A stretch of DNA of 64,000 nucleotides from Pseudomonas lini (lineage in GTDB: Bacteria; Pseudomonadota; Gammaproteobacteria; Pseudomonadales; Pseudomonadaceae), in the NCBI RefSeq assembly GCF_964063345.1, contig NZ_OZ061318.1, forward strand, positions 3,472,001 through 3,536,000, in the 5' to 3' direction. Under the pieces are notes generated by a model that was not told the DNA's origin, did no database searches, and saw only the letters and a program-made list of their open reading frames with translations. Of the stretch, positions 25,873 to 35,078 are shown in pieces. The first letter of the stretch is position 1. The number at the start of each line of letters is the position of its first letter. Position numbers and translations under genes: made by a program.

Positions 25873-27065
25873 CAGATGGTCCCTCGCAATGGAGGGTTTT
25901 CATCGTTGAGGTAGTAGTTGCCGACAGCGTGATACTTCCAGCGCACCGGGTCGTGCAGGGTATGTACCCGTGCGTTGCGCCAGTGACGATCCAGACCGTG
26001 TTCGACCAGGGTCGCCTGGCTGCCGGCCAGTTCGAACAACGTGCTGCCGGCGGCGAGGGAGATTTCAGTGCTGATGGCCCGGGCTTCGGCGACGGCAATG
26101 GATGCGGCGGCGACAGTCTCGGCATTGGTGTCGGCCTGAGCCTGGTCGAGGAATTCGCCGGAGCGTTCCAGCAGAGCTTCGGTGGCGTGCAGGCGAATAG
26201 CCAGGTGACCGAAACTCTTGATCGTCAGCGGGTCTTCAGTGGCTTTTTCATGAGTGGCGTCGATCCACGGCCGGGTCTTGGTGCGCACAAAATGCAGGGC
26301 ATCTTCATACGCGGCGCGGGCAATGCCGGTGTCGATCGCGGCGTGGAGAATCTGCGCCAACGGGCCGACAGTGGTCGGGCGTTCGAAAGCGCTTTGAAAC
26401 GGGATCACGTCCTCGGCGGCGACGTAGACGTCCTCGAACACCACCGAACCGCTGCCGGTGGTGCGCTGGCCGAAGCCGCTCCAGTCGTCGATCACTGTCA
26501 GGCCTTTGCTGTTGCGCGGGACGAAGGCCAGTTGCTGCACACCGTTTTCGTCCACCACTGACGTCGGGATGCGCTGGGCGTAAATGGCGCCGGTGGCGTA
26601 GAACTTGCGACCGTTGATGCGGTAGCCGTTGCCATCGCGAGTCAGGCTGGTGACGCGGTCATGGGCGGTTTTGGTGCCCAGTTCCGCGAGTGCATTGCCG
26701 AAGCGCTGGCCGGCCAATACTTCTGCGTACAGGCGTTTTTTCTGCTCATCGGTGCCGTTTACGCGCAGCACTTCAAGAGCATAGAAATGGTTCTGGGGAA
26801 TTTGTCCGAGAGAGCCGTCGGCCTGGGCGATCAGTGCGATGACCTTGGCCAGGGTGACGTTGGAAACCCCGGCGCCGCCGTATTCTTTTGGCACGCTGAT
26901 GCCCCAAAGACCCGAACGGGAAAACACTTCCAGTTCCGGGTATGGCAAACGACGTTCGCGGTCGCGCAGTGCGCTGTCGCGTTTGAAATCGTCGGCCAGG
27001 TCACTGGCGACGATCAGGGCTTGCTCATCGCTGGTGATGACCGCGACGTGGTGAGAAAGAGTCAT
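25872..27065 (-). CDS. SfnB-family sulfur acquisition oxidoreductase (second copy)
   Basis: 397-aa flavoprotein with an acyl-CoA-dehydrogenase fold, of the SfnB/DszC branch. Members act as flavin-dependent monooxygenases in organosulfur use. Family blocks include SVPKEYGGAG, GQIPQNHFYALEVL and the C-terminal HWRNARVHTLHDPVRWKYH. The start at 27065 follows GGAGAAACAC. It is closely related to the next gene upstream, 38 nt away, and overlaps the DszA-type gene by one base. Two such paralogs in tandem suggest different substrates or sequential steps. Confidence 0.87.
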   Translation of the reverse strand: MTLSHHVAVITSDEQALIVASDLADDFKRDSALRDRERRLPYPELEVFSRSGLWGISVPKEYGGAGVSNVTLAKVIALIAQADGSLGQIPQNHFYALEVLRVNGTDEQKKRLYAEVLAGQRFGNALAELGTKTAHDRVTSLTRDGNGYRINGRKFYATGAIYAQRIPTSVVDENGVQQLAFVPRNSKGLTVIDDWSGFGQRTTGSGSVVFEDVYVAAEDVIPFQSAFERPTTVGPLAQILHAAIDTGIARAAYEDALHFVRTKTRPWIDATHEKATEDPLTIKSFGHLAIRLHATEALLERSGEFLDQAQADTNAETVAAASIAVAEARAISTEISLAAGSTLFELAGSQATLVEHGLDRHWRNARVHTLHDPVRWKYHAVGNYYLNDENPPLRGTI

Positions 27066-27103
27066 GTGTTTCTCCAGAGATCTGGTCAAAAAGGTTCTGG
27101 TCG

Positions 27104-28345
27104 TCAGATCCAGGAATGGCGAGCCGGCAGAGTGCCGTTGAGGTGATAGTCGCCGACGGCGTGATACTTCCAGCGCACCGGGTCATGCAGCGTGTGCACC
27201 CGGGCATTGCGCCAGTGGCGGTCGAGGTTGAATTCGGCGAGGGTGGCGCGGCTGCCGGCCAGTTCGAAGAGTTTTTCGCTGGCCAGCAGCGAGATCTCGG
27301 TGGTCAGTACTTTGGCTTCAGCCACGGCAATCGAAGCGCGCGCAGCGGACTCGGCGGTGAGCGGCGCGGCGTTGACCTGATCGAGTACTTGGCCTGCCTT
27401 GCGCAGCAGTGCTTCGGCGGCGTGCAGTTCGATTTTCAGCTTGCCGATGTCGGCGATCACGTAGAGGTCGTCGCTGGCCCGGTCGACCTTGGCGTCGATC
27501 CACGGTCGTGCGCGTTTTTGCACGAACTCGATGGCGTCATCGATGGCGCCTCGAGCAATGCCGGCGTCGATGGCTGCTTGAATCAATTGCGACACGGCGC
27601 CCTGGGTATTCGGGCTGTCATTGATCTTCCAGTTATCCACCACTAGCTCGGCGTCGACCCGCACATTGTTGAGCAAAATGGTGCCGCTGGCGGTGGTGCG
27701 CTGGCCGAAACCCGACCAGTCATCAACGATGCGCAGGCCCGGTGTGCCACGACGGACGAAGGCCAGCACTTGCTTGCCATCGTCGTTCAGCGCCTTGACG
27801 GCCACCCAGTGGGCGAACAGGGCGCCGGTGGAATAGAACTTCTGCCCGTTGATGACGAAGCCATCGCCGTCGGCAGTGATCCGAGCCTTGAGCTCCAGGG
27901 TATTTTTAGTCCCGCGCTCCGGCCCCGCGTTGCCGATTCGCCAGCCTTCGAGCACGCTTTTGAACAGCTGTTTTTTCTGCGACTCGGTGGCGCTGCCGAG
28001 TATCAGGTTGAGAATCCCGAACTGGTTCTGCGGGATCTGCCCCAAGGCCGGGTCGGCCGCGGAAATGATCGCGAACACCGAGGCTAAGGTGACGAATGAA
28101 ACCTGCGGGCCACCGTACTCACGCGCGATGGCAATGCTGCCCAGGCCGCTGCGGGTGAACTGTTCGATTTCTGACCACGGCAGCTTGCGCTGCTGGTCAC
28201 GTTTGGCGGCTTGCAGGCGGGCGACTTGCGCCAGCTCATGGGCAGCCTTGATGGCTTGTGCGTCGTTGCGCAAGACCTGCACGGGCAACAACAATGGGGC
28301 GATGTCCAGATCACTCTGGACGATTGCATCTGCCAGACTGGACAT
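27104..28345 (-). CDS. SfnB-family sulfur acquisition oxidoreductase (first copy)
   Basis: 413-aa paralog of the following gene with the same acyl-CoA-dehydrogenase fold. Shared blocks are AREYGGPQVSF, GQIPQNQFGILNL, DDWSGFGQRTTASG and DRHWRNARVHTLHDPVRWKYH at the C terminus. It is the first gene of a three-gene operon (two SfnB-like proteins then the luciferase-like enzyme). The upstream region 28470-28550 is AT-rich and probably carries a sulfur-starvation promoter. Confidence 0.87.
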   Translation of the reverse strand: MSSLADAIVQSDLDIAPLLLPVQVLRNDAQAIKAAHELAQVARLQAAKRDQQRKLPWSEIEQFTRSGLGSIAIAREYGGPQVSFVTLASVFAIISAADPALGQIPQNQFGILNLILGSATESQKKQLFKSVLEGWRIGNAGPERGTKNTLELKARITADGDGFVINGQKFYSTGALFAHWVAVKALNDDGKQVLAFVRRGTPGLRIVDDWSGFGQRTTASGTILLNNVRVDAELVVDNWKINDSPNTQGAVSQLIQAAIDAGIARGAIDDAIEFVQKRARPWIDAKVDRASDDLYVIADIGKLKIELHAAEALLRKAGQVLDQVNAAPLTAESAARASIAVAEAKVLTTEISLLASEKLFELAGSRATLAEFNLDRHWRNARVHTLHDPVRWKYHAVGDYHLNGTLPARHSWI

Positions 28346-28574
28346 CAGTGCCGCTCCTTGGCTGCACGCAATGCCCTGGCGATTTGCACTGGGGTGATTG
28401 TGTTCCGGACCATACCTACCTCACATCTCATGAAAGCGCCGCAAGTGGCGGCGAACGAAAAACACGAATGTCCGGTGGTCCGGTGCATATACCCTAAACG
28501 TGTATAAATAATTTATGAACTAACTTTTAGGAATATGTATAGAAGGGTGATATCGCCCGGTTGGTCGGAGCCCC
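28346..28574 (-). promoter_or_regulatory. Upstream region of the sfnB-like operon
   Basis: The stretch 28485-28550 is AT-rich and includes ACGTGTATAAATAATTTATG and TAGGAATATGTATAG. A -10-like TATAAA is present. It resembles the regions before tauA and the cystine importer. The exact promoter and any CysB site cannot be fixed by eye. Confidence 0.35.
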
Positions 28575-28709
28575 TGTGGCGAGGGAGCTTGCTCCCGCTC
28601 GGCTGCGCAGCAGTCGCAAAAACCTTTAACCGGGTTCAATTTGAAAGAACGCGTTTGTCGGTTTTGGGGGCGCTTTCGCACGCCAGCGGGAGCAAGCTCC
28701 CTCGCCACA
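28575..28709. repeat. Long REPIN, GAGGGAGCTTGCTCCC family
   Basis: Arms TGTGGCGAGGGAGCTTGCTC and GAGCAAGCTCCCTCGCCACA with a middle of about 95 nt. Confidence 0.92.
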
Positions 28710-28750
28710 AAAAGTCCTCATGACACAACAGGAGTGTTGCTACAGAGTCT

Positions 28751-29509
28751 TCACTTCTTTCGGGATTCAGCGGCCATGAGCGTTTCTTTCGCCGGCACTT
28801 TCAGATAGGGATTGGCACAGCCGATTTTCAGTGTGCGTGCCGGTGCCCAGCGGGAGTTGTTACCCACGCGGTCGAGGATGCAGTAGGTCACTTCCAGTCG
28901 AAGGTCTTCGCCGGCTTCGAGAATGATCGCCGGTGGGACCCAGACCTGAATTGGCTGACCCACATCGCAAGCCTTGAGCTTGGGCAGGTCCATGCGCACA
29001 TCGCCCCAGCGCAGGGTGATTTCGTCGTCGACAGCCATGTTCAGGTAGGGCTCGATGGTCAGTGGCACACCGCGTTTGACCTGGTTCGAATTGACCCCCT
29101 GACGGCGAATGGTCTCTGGGATGAATACGGGCGCCAGGCTCTGGTTTTCCTCATCGCAAAGAAGCAGGCCACCCGGGCAATCAAGTTTGATCTGGACCCG
29201 CGCCGCCGGTGATACCGCGGGCCCTTGCCCGACCTGCATGACCTTGTAATGGACGCGTGCAGAACCATTGGCAATGAAGCTTTCCGGCACCCGCAGGCTC
29301 ACGGCTTTGCTGTCGTGGTCGGCCCCCAACACGCTGGAGGCGACATAGCAGTTGTCCCAGAACAGCTCGATCAGATCGCCTTCGTCCATGCCGGGGTAGG
29401 GCGGCACGTCGATCATAAGGTGAGCGGCCGAGGTGATGTTGATACCGGCCTTGTGGCTTTGCGCCAGGGTCGGGGCTGCAAGTTCGGGTTTGTTCGAAGT
29501 GCTTGTCAT
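28751..29509 (-). CDS. Two-repeat beta-domain protein of unknown function
   Basis: 252-aa protein without signal peptide or membrane segment. It consists of two related halves (about residues 25-120 and 135-235). Each has a 'PPYPGMDEGDLIELFWD' / 'EPYLNMAVDDEITLRWG' motif followed by beta-rich sequence. These look like Ig-like domains found singly or repeated in large Pseudomonas surface and effector-associated proteins. The start follows GGAGAGAAACCCC. It stands alone between the sfnB-like operon and the cystine importer. A role cannot be assigned. Confidence 0.75.
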   Translation of the reverse strand: MTSTSNKPELAAPTLAQSHKAGINITSAAHLMIDVPPYPGMDEGDLIELFWDNCYVASSVLGADHDSKAVSLRVPESFIANGSARVHYKVMQVGQGPAVSPAARVQIKLDCPGGLLLCDEENQSLAPVFIPETIRRQGVNSNQVKRGVPLTIEPYLNMAVDDEITLRWGDVRMDLPKLKACDVGQPIQVWVPPAIILEAGEDLRLEVTYCILDRVGNNSRWAPARTLKIGCANPYLKVPAKETLMAAESRKK

Positions 29510-30016
29510 GGGGTTTCTCTCCTAGAAGCCTTGCCGCGAAGTCCATTTCTGAAAGATCGAAAGGCGTGAATTACCAAGCAACAAAACGATTCACTACTTG
29601 CGCGCTTAAACAATAATTGAGTGGGGTGGCTGTTGCCTGTTGGGGACTAGATAAGAGTGCGGTTGAATAGGTGTCAATAGCGTTGGTTGGTTAAAGGTTA
29701 GTTCTTGCGTGATTCAGAAAGCTCCTACGCAGTATGGTTAACAAACCGCATCGCTCTGTCGAATATAGTTCGGTATTTGGTGGGTTTTATGCCTCCGAGG
29801 CAGCAACCCTTTGAGCGTGGACAGCAAGGTGTTTTATAAAATTTAGGCGATATGAATCTGTTGCAGGACATATATATGTACCGCATAGGACGGCGGGAAG
29901 TTATTTATGATGGGGGCGAATCATGCAATTTGTTGAAGGCTGCTATACGTTTTTATAAAGCGGAGTTTATGCCACTTCCATCCATGGAAGTTGACAGCTT
30001 TTCGAGTGGGGCAGCA
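29510..30016. other. 507-nt low-GC gap without a convincing gene
   Basis: The gap between the two-repeat protein and the cystine-importer ATPase is clearly richer in A and T than its flanks. It has no REP. A plus-strand frame begins at 29852 (MNLLQDIYMYRIGRR...) and runs about 55 codons before entering the antisense of the ATPase gene. It lacks a clear ribosome site and looks like a decayed remnant at best. No RNA fold or terminator stood out. Confidence 0.5.
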
Positions 30017-30766
30017 CTAAGCGTTATTAAGAAACTTGCTGAGAAACTGCTGGGTCCGTTCCTCTTTAGGATTGGCAAACAGTGCCTTGGCTTCGCCTTG
30101 TTCGACGATCACACCCTTGTCGAAAAACACCACGCGGTTGGCCACGTCCCGGGCGAAGCCCATTTCGTGGGTAACGATCACCATGGTGCGTTTCTCCTCG
30201 GCCAGGCCGCGGATGGTCGCCAACACTTCGCCCACCAGCTCCGGGTCCAGCGCCGAGGTGGGTTCATCGAACAGGATCACTTCCGGTTCCATCGCCAACG
30301 CTCGGGCAATCGCCACACGCTGTTGCTGACCGCCGGAGAGGCGTCGCGGGTAAGCGTCTTCCTTGCCCGCCAGGCCGACCTTGGCCAACAGCTTTTTACC
30401 CAGGGCAACGGCTTCGGCACGCGGGATCTTTTTCACCACCAACGGGCCTTCGATGACGTTTTCCAGGGCGGTGCGATGGGGGAACAGGTTGAAGTTCTGG
30501 AACACGAAACCCACATGCTGACGCAAGCGCCGTACCAGGCTCTGCTGCTGGTTCAGGGGGCGGCTGCCATCGATCTCGATGTCGCCGACCTTGATCCGGC
30601 CGCTGCTGGGCTCCTCGAGAAAATTCAGGCAACGCAGGAAGGTGGTCTTGCCCGAGCCGCTGGGGCCGATGATCGCCACCACCTCGCCTTCCTTCACCTG
30701 CAGATCGATGCCGTTGAGCACCACCTGGCCCTTGAACTGCTTTGTCAGTTTTTCCACGACAATCAT
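30017..30766 (-). CDS. tcyN: Cystine-type ABC transporter ATP-binding protein
   Basis: 249-aa polar amino-acid ABC ATPase. Walker A is GPSGSGKTT near residue 35, signature LSGGQQQR near 137, Walker B VILFDEPT, and H-loop VTHEM. It is the third gene of a binding protein-permease-ATPase operon next to D-cysteine desulfhydrase. This matches the fliY/tcyJ-tcyL-tcyN-dcyD arrangement of enterobacteria. The cystine assignment rests on that context. Confidence 0.88.
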   Translation of the reverse strand: MIVVEKLTKQFKGQVVLNGIDLQVKEGEVVAIIGPSGSGKTTFLRCLNFLEEPSSGRIKVGDIEIDGSRPLNQQQSLVRRLRQHVGFVFQNFNLFPHRTALENVIEGPLVVKKIPRAEAVALGKKLLAKVGLAGKEDAYPRRLSGGQQQRVAIARALAMEPEVILFDEPTSALDPELVGEVLATIRGLAEEKRTMVIVTHEMGFARDVANRVVFFDKGVIVEQGEAKALFANPKEERTQQFLSKFLNNA

Positions 30767-30770
30767 TGGG

Positions 30771-31436
30771 TCAGGACTCCTGGTCGTGCCGATTGACCCG
30801 CGCTTCCAACTGGTTCTGCAGGTGCGACAGTACAGTCGCCAGAACCCAGTAGATCAGCGCAGCGGCAAGATACATGGTGAAAATTTCGAAGGTACGGGCG
30901 GTAATCAGCTGTGCCTGACGGAACAGCTCCGGCACCTGAATGGTGGCTGCCAGCGCGGTATCCTTGACCAGCGAAATAAAGCTGTTGCCCAACGGTGGCA
31001 GAGCTGTGCGCGCCGCTTGCGGCAGGATGGCCCGGCGCAGGGTTTGCGCGCGGGTCATGCCGATACTGGCGGCGGCTTCCCACTGGCCGCGCTCGATGGA
31101 GCTGATCGCGGCACGCAGGATTTCGCAGGCGTAGGCGGCCATGTTCAGCGAGAAGCCGATCAGGGCAGCCGGCAGCGGATCAAGTTCGATACCCAATTGC
31201 GGCAAGCCGTAATAGATCACGAACAATTGCACCAGCAACGGCGTGCCGCGAAAGAACGACACGTAGACGCGGGCGATCCAGCTCACCAGTTTGAAGCGCG
31301 ACAGGCGCATCAATGCCAGGCCGAAGCCCATCAGCAGGCCGAAGAACATTCCGCCCAGGCTCAGGATGACTGTGTAGTACGCGCCCTTGAGCAGAAAGGG
31401 CGCGGAGTCCAGCGCAAGTTGGAAAGCTTCTCCCAT
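30771..31436 (-). CDS. tcyL: Cystine-type ABC transporter permease
   Basis: 221-aa HisM-type permease with about five helices. [21 protein letters not shown] and an EAA loop ([16 protein letters not shown]) are visible. It is a single permease, so the channel would be a homodimer, as in TcyL. It overlaps the binding-protein stop by one base and is 4 nt before the ATPase gene. Confidence 0.88.
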   Translation of the reverse strand: MGEAFQLALDSAPFLLKGAYYTVILSLGGMFFGLLMGFGLALMRLSRFKLVSWIARVYVSFFRGTPLLVQLFVIYYGLPQLGIELDPLPAALIGFSLNMAAYACEILRAAISSIERGQWEAAASIGMTRAQTLRRAILPQAARTALPPLGNSFISLVKDTALAATIQVPELFRQAQLITARTFEIFTMYLAAALIYWVLATVLSHLQNQLEARVNRHDQES

Positions 31437-32230
31437 TATTGAGTGACGTCAGCGCTGAAGTATTTTTCCGAAAGCTTTTTCAGCGTACCGTCGGCACGCA
31501 GCTTGTCGATGGCTTTGTTCACCGCGGCCAGCAGCTCAGGCTCGCCTTTGCGCAGGGTAATACCGGCTTCCTGGCGGGAGAACGCTTCGCCGGCGGCGGC
31601 AGTGTCCTTGGCCTTCCTGGCATATTCCAGCGCAGCCAGGCGGTCGATCAGAATGGCGTCGATGCGGCCGACGCGCAGATCCTGGAACTTGGTCGGATCA
31701 TCTTCGTAGGTGCGGATGTCAGCCTTAGGCACATTCTCTTTCACCCACTGCTCGTAGTTGGTGCCCAGACCTACGCCGACTTTCTTGCCAGCCAGATCGG
31801 CGGCGGTCTTGATGGTGTCTTTGTTTTTGGTCAGGGTCAGCGCCTGAATCCCGGAAACGGTGTAAGGCGTGGAGAAGTCATACTTCTTCTTGCGCTCTTC
31901 GGTGATGGTCACCTGGTTGATCACCGCGTCCAGACGCTTGGATTCCAGGGCTGCGAGGATGCCTTCCCATTTGGTCGGCTGCAGTTTGACCTTCACGCCC
32001 AGCTCTTTGGCCAAGGCTTCGGAGAACTCGACTTCGAAGCCGCTCAGTTTGCCGGCCTCGTCGACGAAGCTGAACGGTGGATAAGTGCCTTCCAGGCCGA
32101 CGTTGATCACGCCTGCGTCCTTGATTTTTTGCAGCTGCTCACCGGCCACTGCCTGCCCGAGCAGGCCGGCGCTCAGCGCCAGGCCCAGCGAACCCACCAG
32201 CAGATTTCGACGTAATGCGGAAAAATTCAT
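31436..32230 (-). CDS. tcyJ: Cystine-type substrate-binding protein
   Basis: 264-aa periplasmic binding protein of the FliY/TcyJ family. It has a signal peptide of about 30 residues (arginine-rich start, cleavage near AVAGEQ). Typical ligand-cleft segments are VGLEGTYPPFSFVD and QVTITEERKKKYDFSTPY, with Arg positioned for the carboxylate. It is the first gene of the importer operon. Its upstream gap (32231-32438) is AT-rich and probably holds the promoter. Confidence 0.9.
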   Translation of the reverse strand: MNFSALRRNLLVGSLGLALSAGLLGQAVAGEQLQKIKDAGVINVGLEGTYPPFSFVDEAGKLSGFEVEFSEALAKELGVKVKLQPTKWEGILAALESKRLDAVINQVTITEERKKKYDFSTPYTVSGIQALTLTKNKDTIKTAADLAGKKVGVGLGTNYEQWVKENVPKADIRTYEDDPTKFQDLRVGRIDAILIDRLAALEYARKAKDTAAAGEAFSRQEAGITLRKGEPELLAAVNKAIDKLRADGTLKKLSEKYFSADVTQ

Positions 32231-32438
32231 GACAAGCCCCTGTTTTCTTATGGAAGACGCTTAAGGAAAGTTGGCAAATTCGGGATTTGAACGACTGCGA
32301 TATCCTGCCCTAAAGCAGCTTATGCGTCTTGCTGCAAATTCGCCTGCGGCGCGACTATATGATGTTGTCTTTAGATAGGAAAATACTAAATATTGATCTT
32401 GTTATTCTTTTATTGAATATTCGATGGATGCGGTCCTC
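32231..32438 (-). promoter_or_regulatory. Upstream region of the cystine importer
   Basis: From about 32350 to 32425 the sequence is AT-rich (TAGATAGGAAAATACTAAAT, then CTTTTATTGAATATTCG). A TTATTC/GAATATT inverted arrangement is present, similar to elements upstream of the hydrolase at 6.5 kb. Candidate CysB-type region; not proven. Confidence 0.35.
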
Positions 32439-32569
32439 GTGGCGAGGGAGCTTGCTCCCGCTCGGCTGCGCAGCAGTCGTAAACCCATTCACCGCGATTC
32501 AACTGAAACACCGCGGTGGCGGTTTTGGGGGCGCTTCGCACCCCAGCGGGAGCAAGCTCCCTCGCCACA
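32439..32569. repeat. Long REPIN, GAGGGAGCTTGCTCCC family
   Basis: Arms GTGGCGAGGGAGCTTGCTCC and GAGCAAGCTCCCTCGCCACA. It ends 8 nt before the dcyD stop codon region. Confidence 0.92.
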
Positions 32570-32577
32570 GAAATGCT

Positions 32578-33576
32578 TTATCCAGTCAGAAAGTCTCTGT
32601 AGGCAAACAATGCCGGCGCCCCACCGGTGTGCAGGAAGATGATTGGGCCGTCATTGAAGCGCTGGCGCCCGATGCCGTCGAGTAAACCGGCCATGGCTTT
32701 GCCTGTGTACACCGGATCCAGCAACAACCCTTCCTGACTCGCCAGCAGCTTCAGCGCCGACAATGTCCCGGCATTCGGCTCGCCATAACGCGGGCCGAAA
32801 TATTCGTCCCACAGTTCGATTTTGAAATTCGCCGGCAGGCTCACGCCCAGCAGTTCGGCCGTGCGCTCTGCGAGGCCCTCAACTTTCGGGCGTTGAGCTT
32901 CATCGCTACGGGAAACAGTCACGCCAATCACTGGCAAATCCGGCAGTGCTTCGCTCAATGCCAGCGCCAGACCGCTATGGGTGCCGGCACTGCCGGACGC
33001 CAGCACCACGGCGGCGAATTGCAGCCCGGTGTCCTTGATCTGTTCAGCCAGTTCCAGGCCCGCACGGACATAACCCAACGCGCCCAGTGCATTCGAGCCA
33101 CCAATCGGCACCAGATACGGCTTTTTACCGTTGCTGCGCAGACGCCCGGCCAACGCTTCCAATTGCTCGTCGGCGTTGTCGAGGTTTTCCACCAGCTCGA
33201 CCTTGGCATCGAACAGGTCCAGCAACAGCCGATTGCCATTGCCGACATAGTTGCTGTCGTCGGTGCCGAGCGGATTTTCCAGCAGGGCTACGCAGCCCAG
33301 GCCAAGCTTGGCCGCAATGGCGGCGGTCTGACGCACGTGGTTGGACTGGATCGCGCCTGCAGTGATCAACGTATCAGCGCCCTTTGCCTGCGCATCGGCG
33401 GCCAGGTATTCGAGTTTGCGCAGCTTGTTGCCGCCCAGTGCCAATGGCGTCAGGTCATCGCGTTTGACGTACACATCGCGGCCCAGCCAGGTCGACAGGC
33501 GTTCGAGTTTTTCCAGGGGAGTAGGATGACCGAGCAGATCGAGGCGGTTAAAGCGGGCAAGCTGTTGTTTGATCAT
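32578..33576 (-). CDS. dcyD: D-cysteine desulfhydrase
   Basis: 332-aa PLP-dependent enzyme of the ACC deaminase/D-cysteine desulfhydrase family. It converts D-cysteine to pyruvate, ammonia and sulfide. The PLP lysine lies in [12 protein letters not shown] near residue 52, followed by the SNHVRQTAA block and a C-terminal FLHTGG. The ATG at 33576 matches the family N terminus ([15 protein letters not shown]). A longer frame to 33669 has no similarity to the family. It neighbours the cystine importer, as in enterobacteria, but with a REPIN in between, so it may have its own promoter. Confidence 0.9.
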   Translation of the reverse strand: MIKQQLARFNRLDLLGHPTPLEKLERLSTWLGRDVYVKRDDLTPLALGGNKLRKLEYLAADAQAKGADTLITAGAIQSNHVRQTAAIAAKLGLGCVALLENPLGTDDSNYVGNGNRLLLDLFDAKVELVENLDNADEQLEALAGRLRSNGKKPYLVPIGGSNALGALGYVRAGLELAEQIKDTGLQFAAVVLASGSAGTHSGLALALSEALPDLPVIGVTVSRSDEAQRPKVEGLAERTAELLGVSLPANFKIELWDEYFGPRYGEPNAGTLSALKLLASQEGLLLDPVYTGKAMAGLLDGIGRQRFNDGPIIFLHTGGAPALFAYRDFLTG

Positions 33577-33766
33577 GGGTCCGTACTGGCGGGGGAAGAT
33601 GTCAGGACTATAGGCACGGGTATTTAGTGGGGCAACTGCCAATCGCTTATAACCAAAAGTATTGAACACAGCACTATTGGTTCTTAATTCGGCTGCAAGC
33701 CGTTGCCGTAAAGTAATCGCGGTTAACGCGGCCAGACAGTCCGGCCGCCCGTGAGGAGTTTTTACC

Positions 33767-34693
33767 GTGAGCGAGCGTTCCAGTCATTGGCAATTGCAGA
33801 CCATCGTCGGCCAACTGCGTACCGCGCGCGACCAGTGGCGCGCACAAAACGGCCGTGCCAGCGGCGAGCAGGGCGGTCGAGAGTTGCCGTCCCGAGCGGC
33901 CATGGCAGACATTCTCGAAGCCTTGTGCGGTGCGCTGTTCCCGATGCGTCTAGGCCCGGTGGATTTGCGCGAGGAAAGTGAAGATTTCTACGTCGGCCAC
34001 ACACTCGACGTGGCACTGAACGCGTTGCTGGCTCAAGCGCGGCTCGAACTGCGTTACGCCGCGCGCCACAGTGCCCAGGCCGACACTGAAGTCGAGGCCA
34101 AAACCATCCAGATCATTCAGGATTTCGCCCTCGCTTTGCCGGGGCTGCGCACTCTGCTGGACACCGACGTACTGGCGGCCTATCACGGCGACCCGGCGGC
34201 TCGCAGTGTCGATGAAGTGTTGCTCTGCTATCCCGGGATTCTGGCGGTGATTCACCATCGCCTGGCCCATCATTTGTATCGCGCCGGCTTGCCGCTACTG
34301 GCGAGGATCAGCGCGGAAATCGCCCACTCGGCCACCGGCATCGACATCCATCCGGGGGCGCAGATCGGTCGCAGTTTCTTCATCGATCACGGGACCGGTG
34401 TGGTGATCGGCGAGACCGCGATCATTGGCGAGCGCGTGCGGATATATCAGGCGGTGACCCTGGGTGCCAAGCGCTTCCCGGCGGACGAAGACGGCCAGTT
34501 GCAGAAGGGCCATCCGCGGCATCCGATCGTCGAAGATGATGTAGTGATTTATGCCGGCGCAACGATTCTGGGGCGGATCACCATCGGCAAGGGCTCGACC
34601 ATCGGCGGTAACGTCTGGCTGACTCGCAGCGTGCCAGCAGGGTGCAACCTGACCCAGGCGAATCTGCAGCATGATGATGGGACGCAGAAGTAA
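33767..34693 (+). CDS. cysE: Serine O-acetyltransferase (EpsC type)
   Basis: 308-aa enzyme that makes O-acetylserine, the acceptor of sulfide in cysteine synthesis. A helical N-terminal domain (1-180) precedes a left-handed beta-helix of hexapeptide repeats (about 190-295) with the catalytic HGTGVVIGE and the DIHPGAQIG entry. It starts with GTG after GAGGAGTTTTTACC. It is of the longer EpsC type found beside sulfur genes, and is divergent from dcyD with 190 nt between the starts. The product also induces CysB regulons, so this gene may tune the operons around it. Confidence 0.9.
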   Translation: MSERSSHWQLQTIVGQLRTARDQWRAQNGRASGEQGGRELPSRAAMADILEALCGALFPMRLGPVDLREESEDFYVGHTLDVALNALLAQARLELRYAARHSAQADTEVEAKTIQIIQDFALALPGLRTLLDTDVLAAYHGDPAARSVDEVLLCYPGILAVIHHRLAHHLYRAGLPLLARISAEIAHSATGIDIHPGAQIGRSFFIDHGTGVVIGETAIIGERVRIYQAVTLGAKRFPADEDGQLQKGHPRHPIVEDDVVIYAGATILGRITIGKGSTIGGNVWLTRSVPAGCNLTQANLQHDDGTQK

Positions 34694-34724
34694 GCTCCAG
34701 AATCTCTAGTGGTCTTTCTGACGC

Positions 34725-34816
34725 CATCGCGGGCAAGCCACGCTCCCACAGGTTTTGTGTCGAACGGTAATTCCGTGAACGACACGAAGCCTGTGGGAGC
34801 GGGCTTGCCCGCGATG
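34725..34816. repeat. REP pair, GCGGGCAAG family
   Basis: Arms CATCGCGGGCAAGCCACGCT and GAGCGGGCTTGCCCGCGATG in inverted orientation. It lies in the 385-nt gap before betT. Confidence 0.9.
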
Positions 34817-34957
34817 ATTTCAGGTCAGGCCGAAATAATGGCATTTAGCTAATTTCCCGCTGAACGAATCCCGCCAACCCCGCGTCATCCCCTTCCTTGA
34901 GCTAGCACAGGAAAGCGACCGCCGAGCCCTGCGATTAGTCCTTAGCCCCCTACCTAT

Positions 34958-34987
34958 GTTTAACTTGAACGCTCATTCAAGTTAAAC
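34958..34987. promoter_or_regulatory. Near-perfect palindrome upstream of betT, BetI-type operator
   Basis: Arms GTTTAACTTGAA (34958-34969) and TTCAAGTTAAAC (34976-34987) are exact reverse complements around a 6-nt centre. TTGAAC...TTCAA resembles BetI operators (TetR family, choline-responsive). It is 92 nt before the betT start and just 5' of where a promoter would be expected. BetI itself is not in the window. Confidence 0.7.
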
Positions 34988-35078
34988 CGCCGGTTTGCTG
35001 CCCGCTCACAACAGGAGGCTTGCCTTTGCCGAGTCCGTTATTGATTGCCCTGTTTCACCCCCTTGAGGTGCACCTTTC

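Noticed and set aside
29852..30796. 314-codon plus-strand frame across the cystine ATPase
   Set aside because: All but the first 55 codons are antisense to the ATPase; the start has no ribosome site.
34958..34987. Rho-independent terminator after cysE
   Set aside because: Long AT-rich arms, no T-run after the stem, and position in front of betT fit an operator better.
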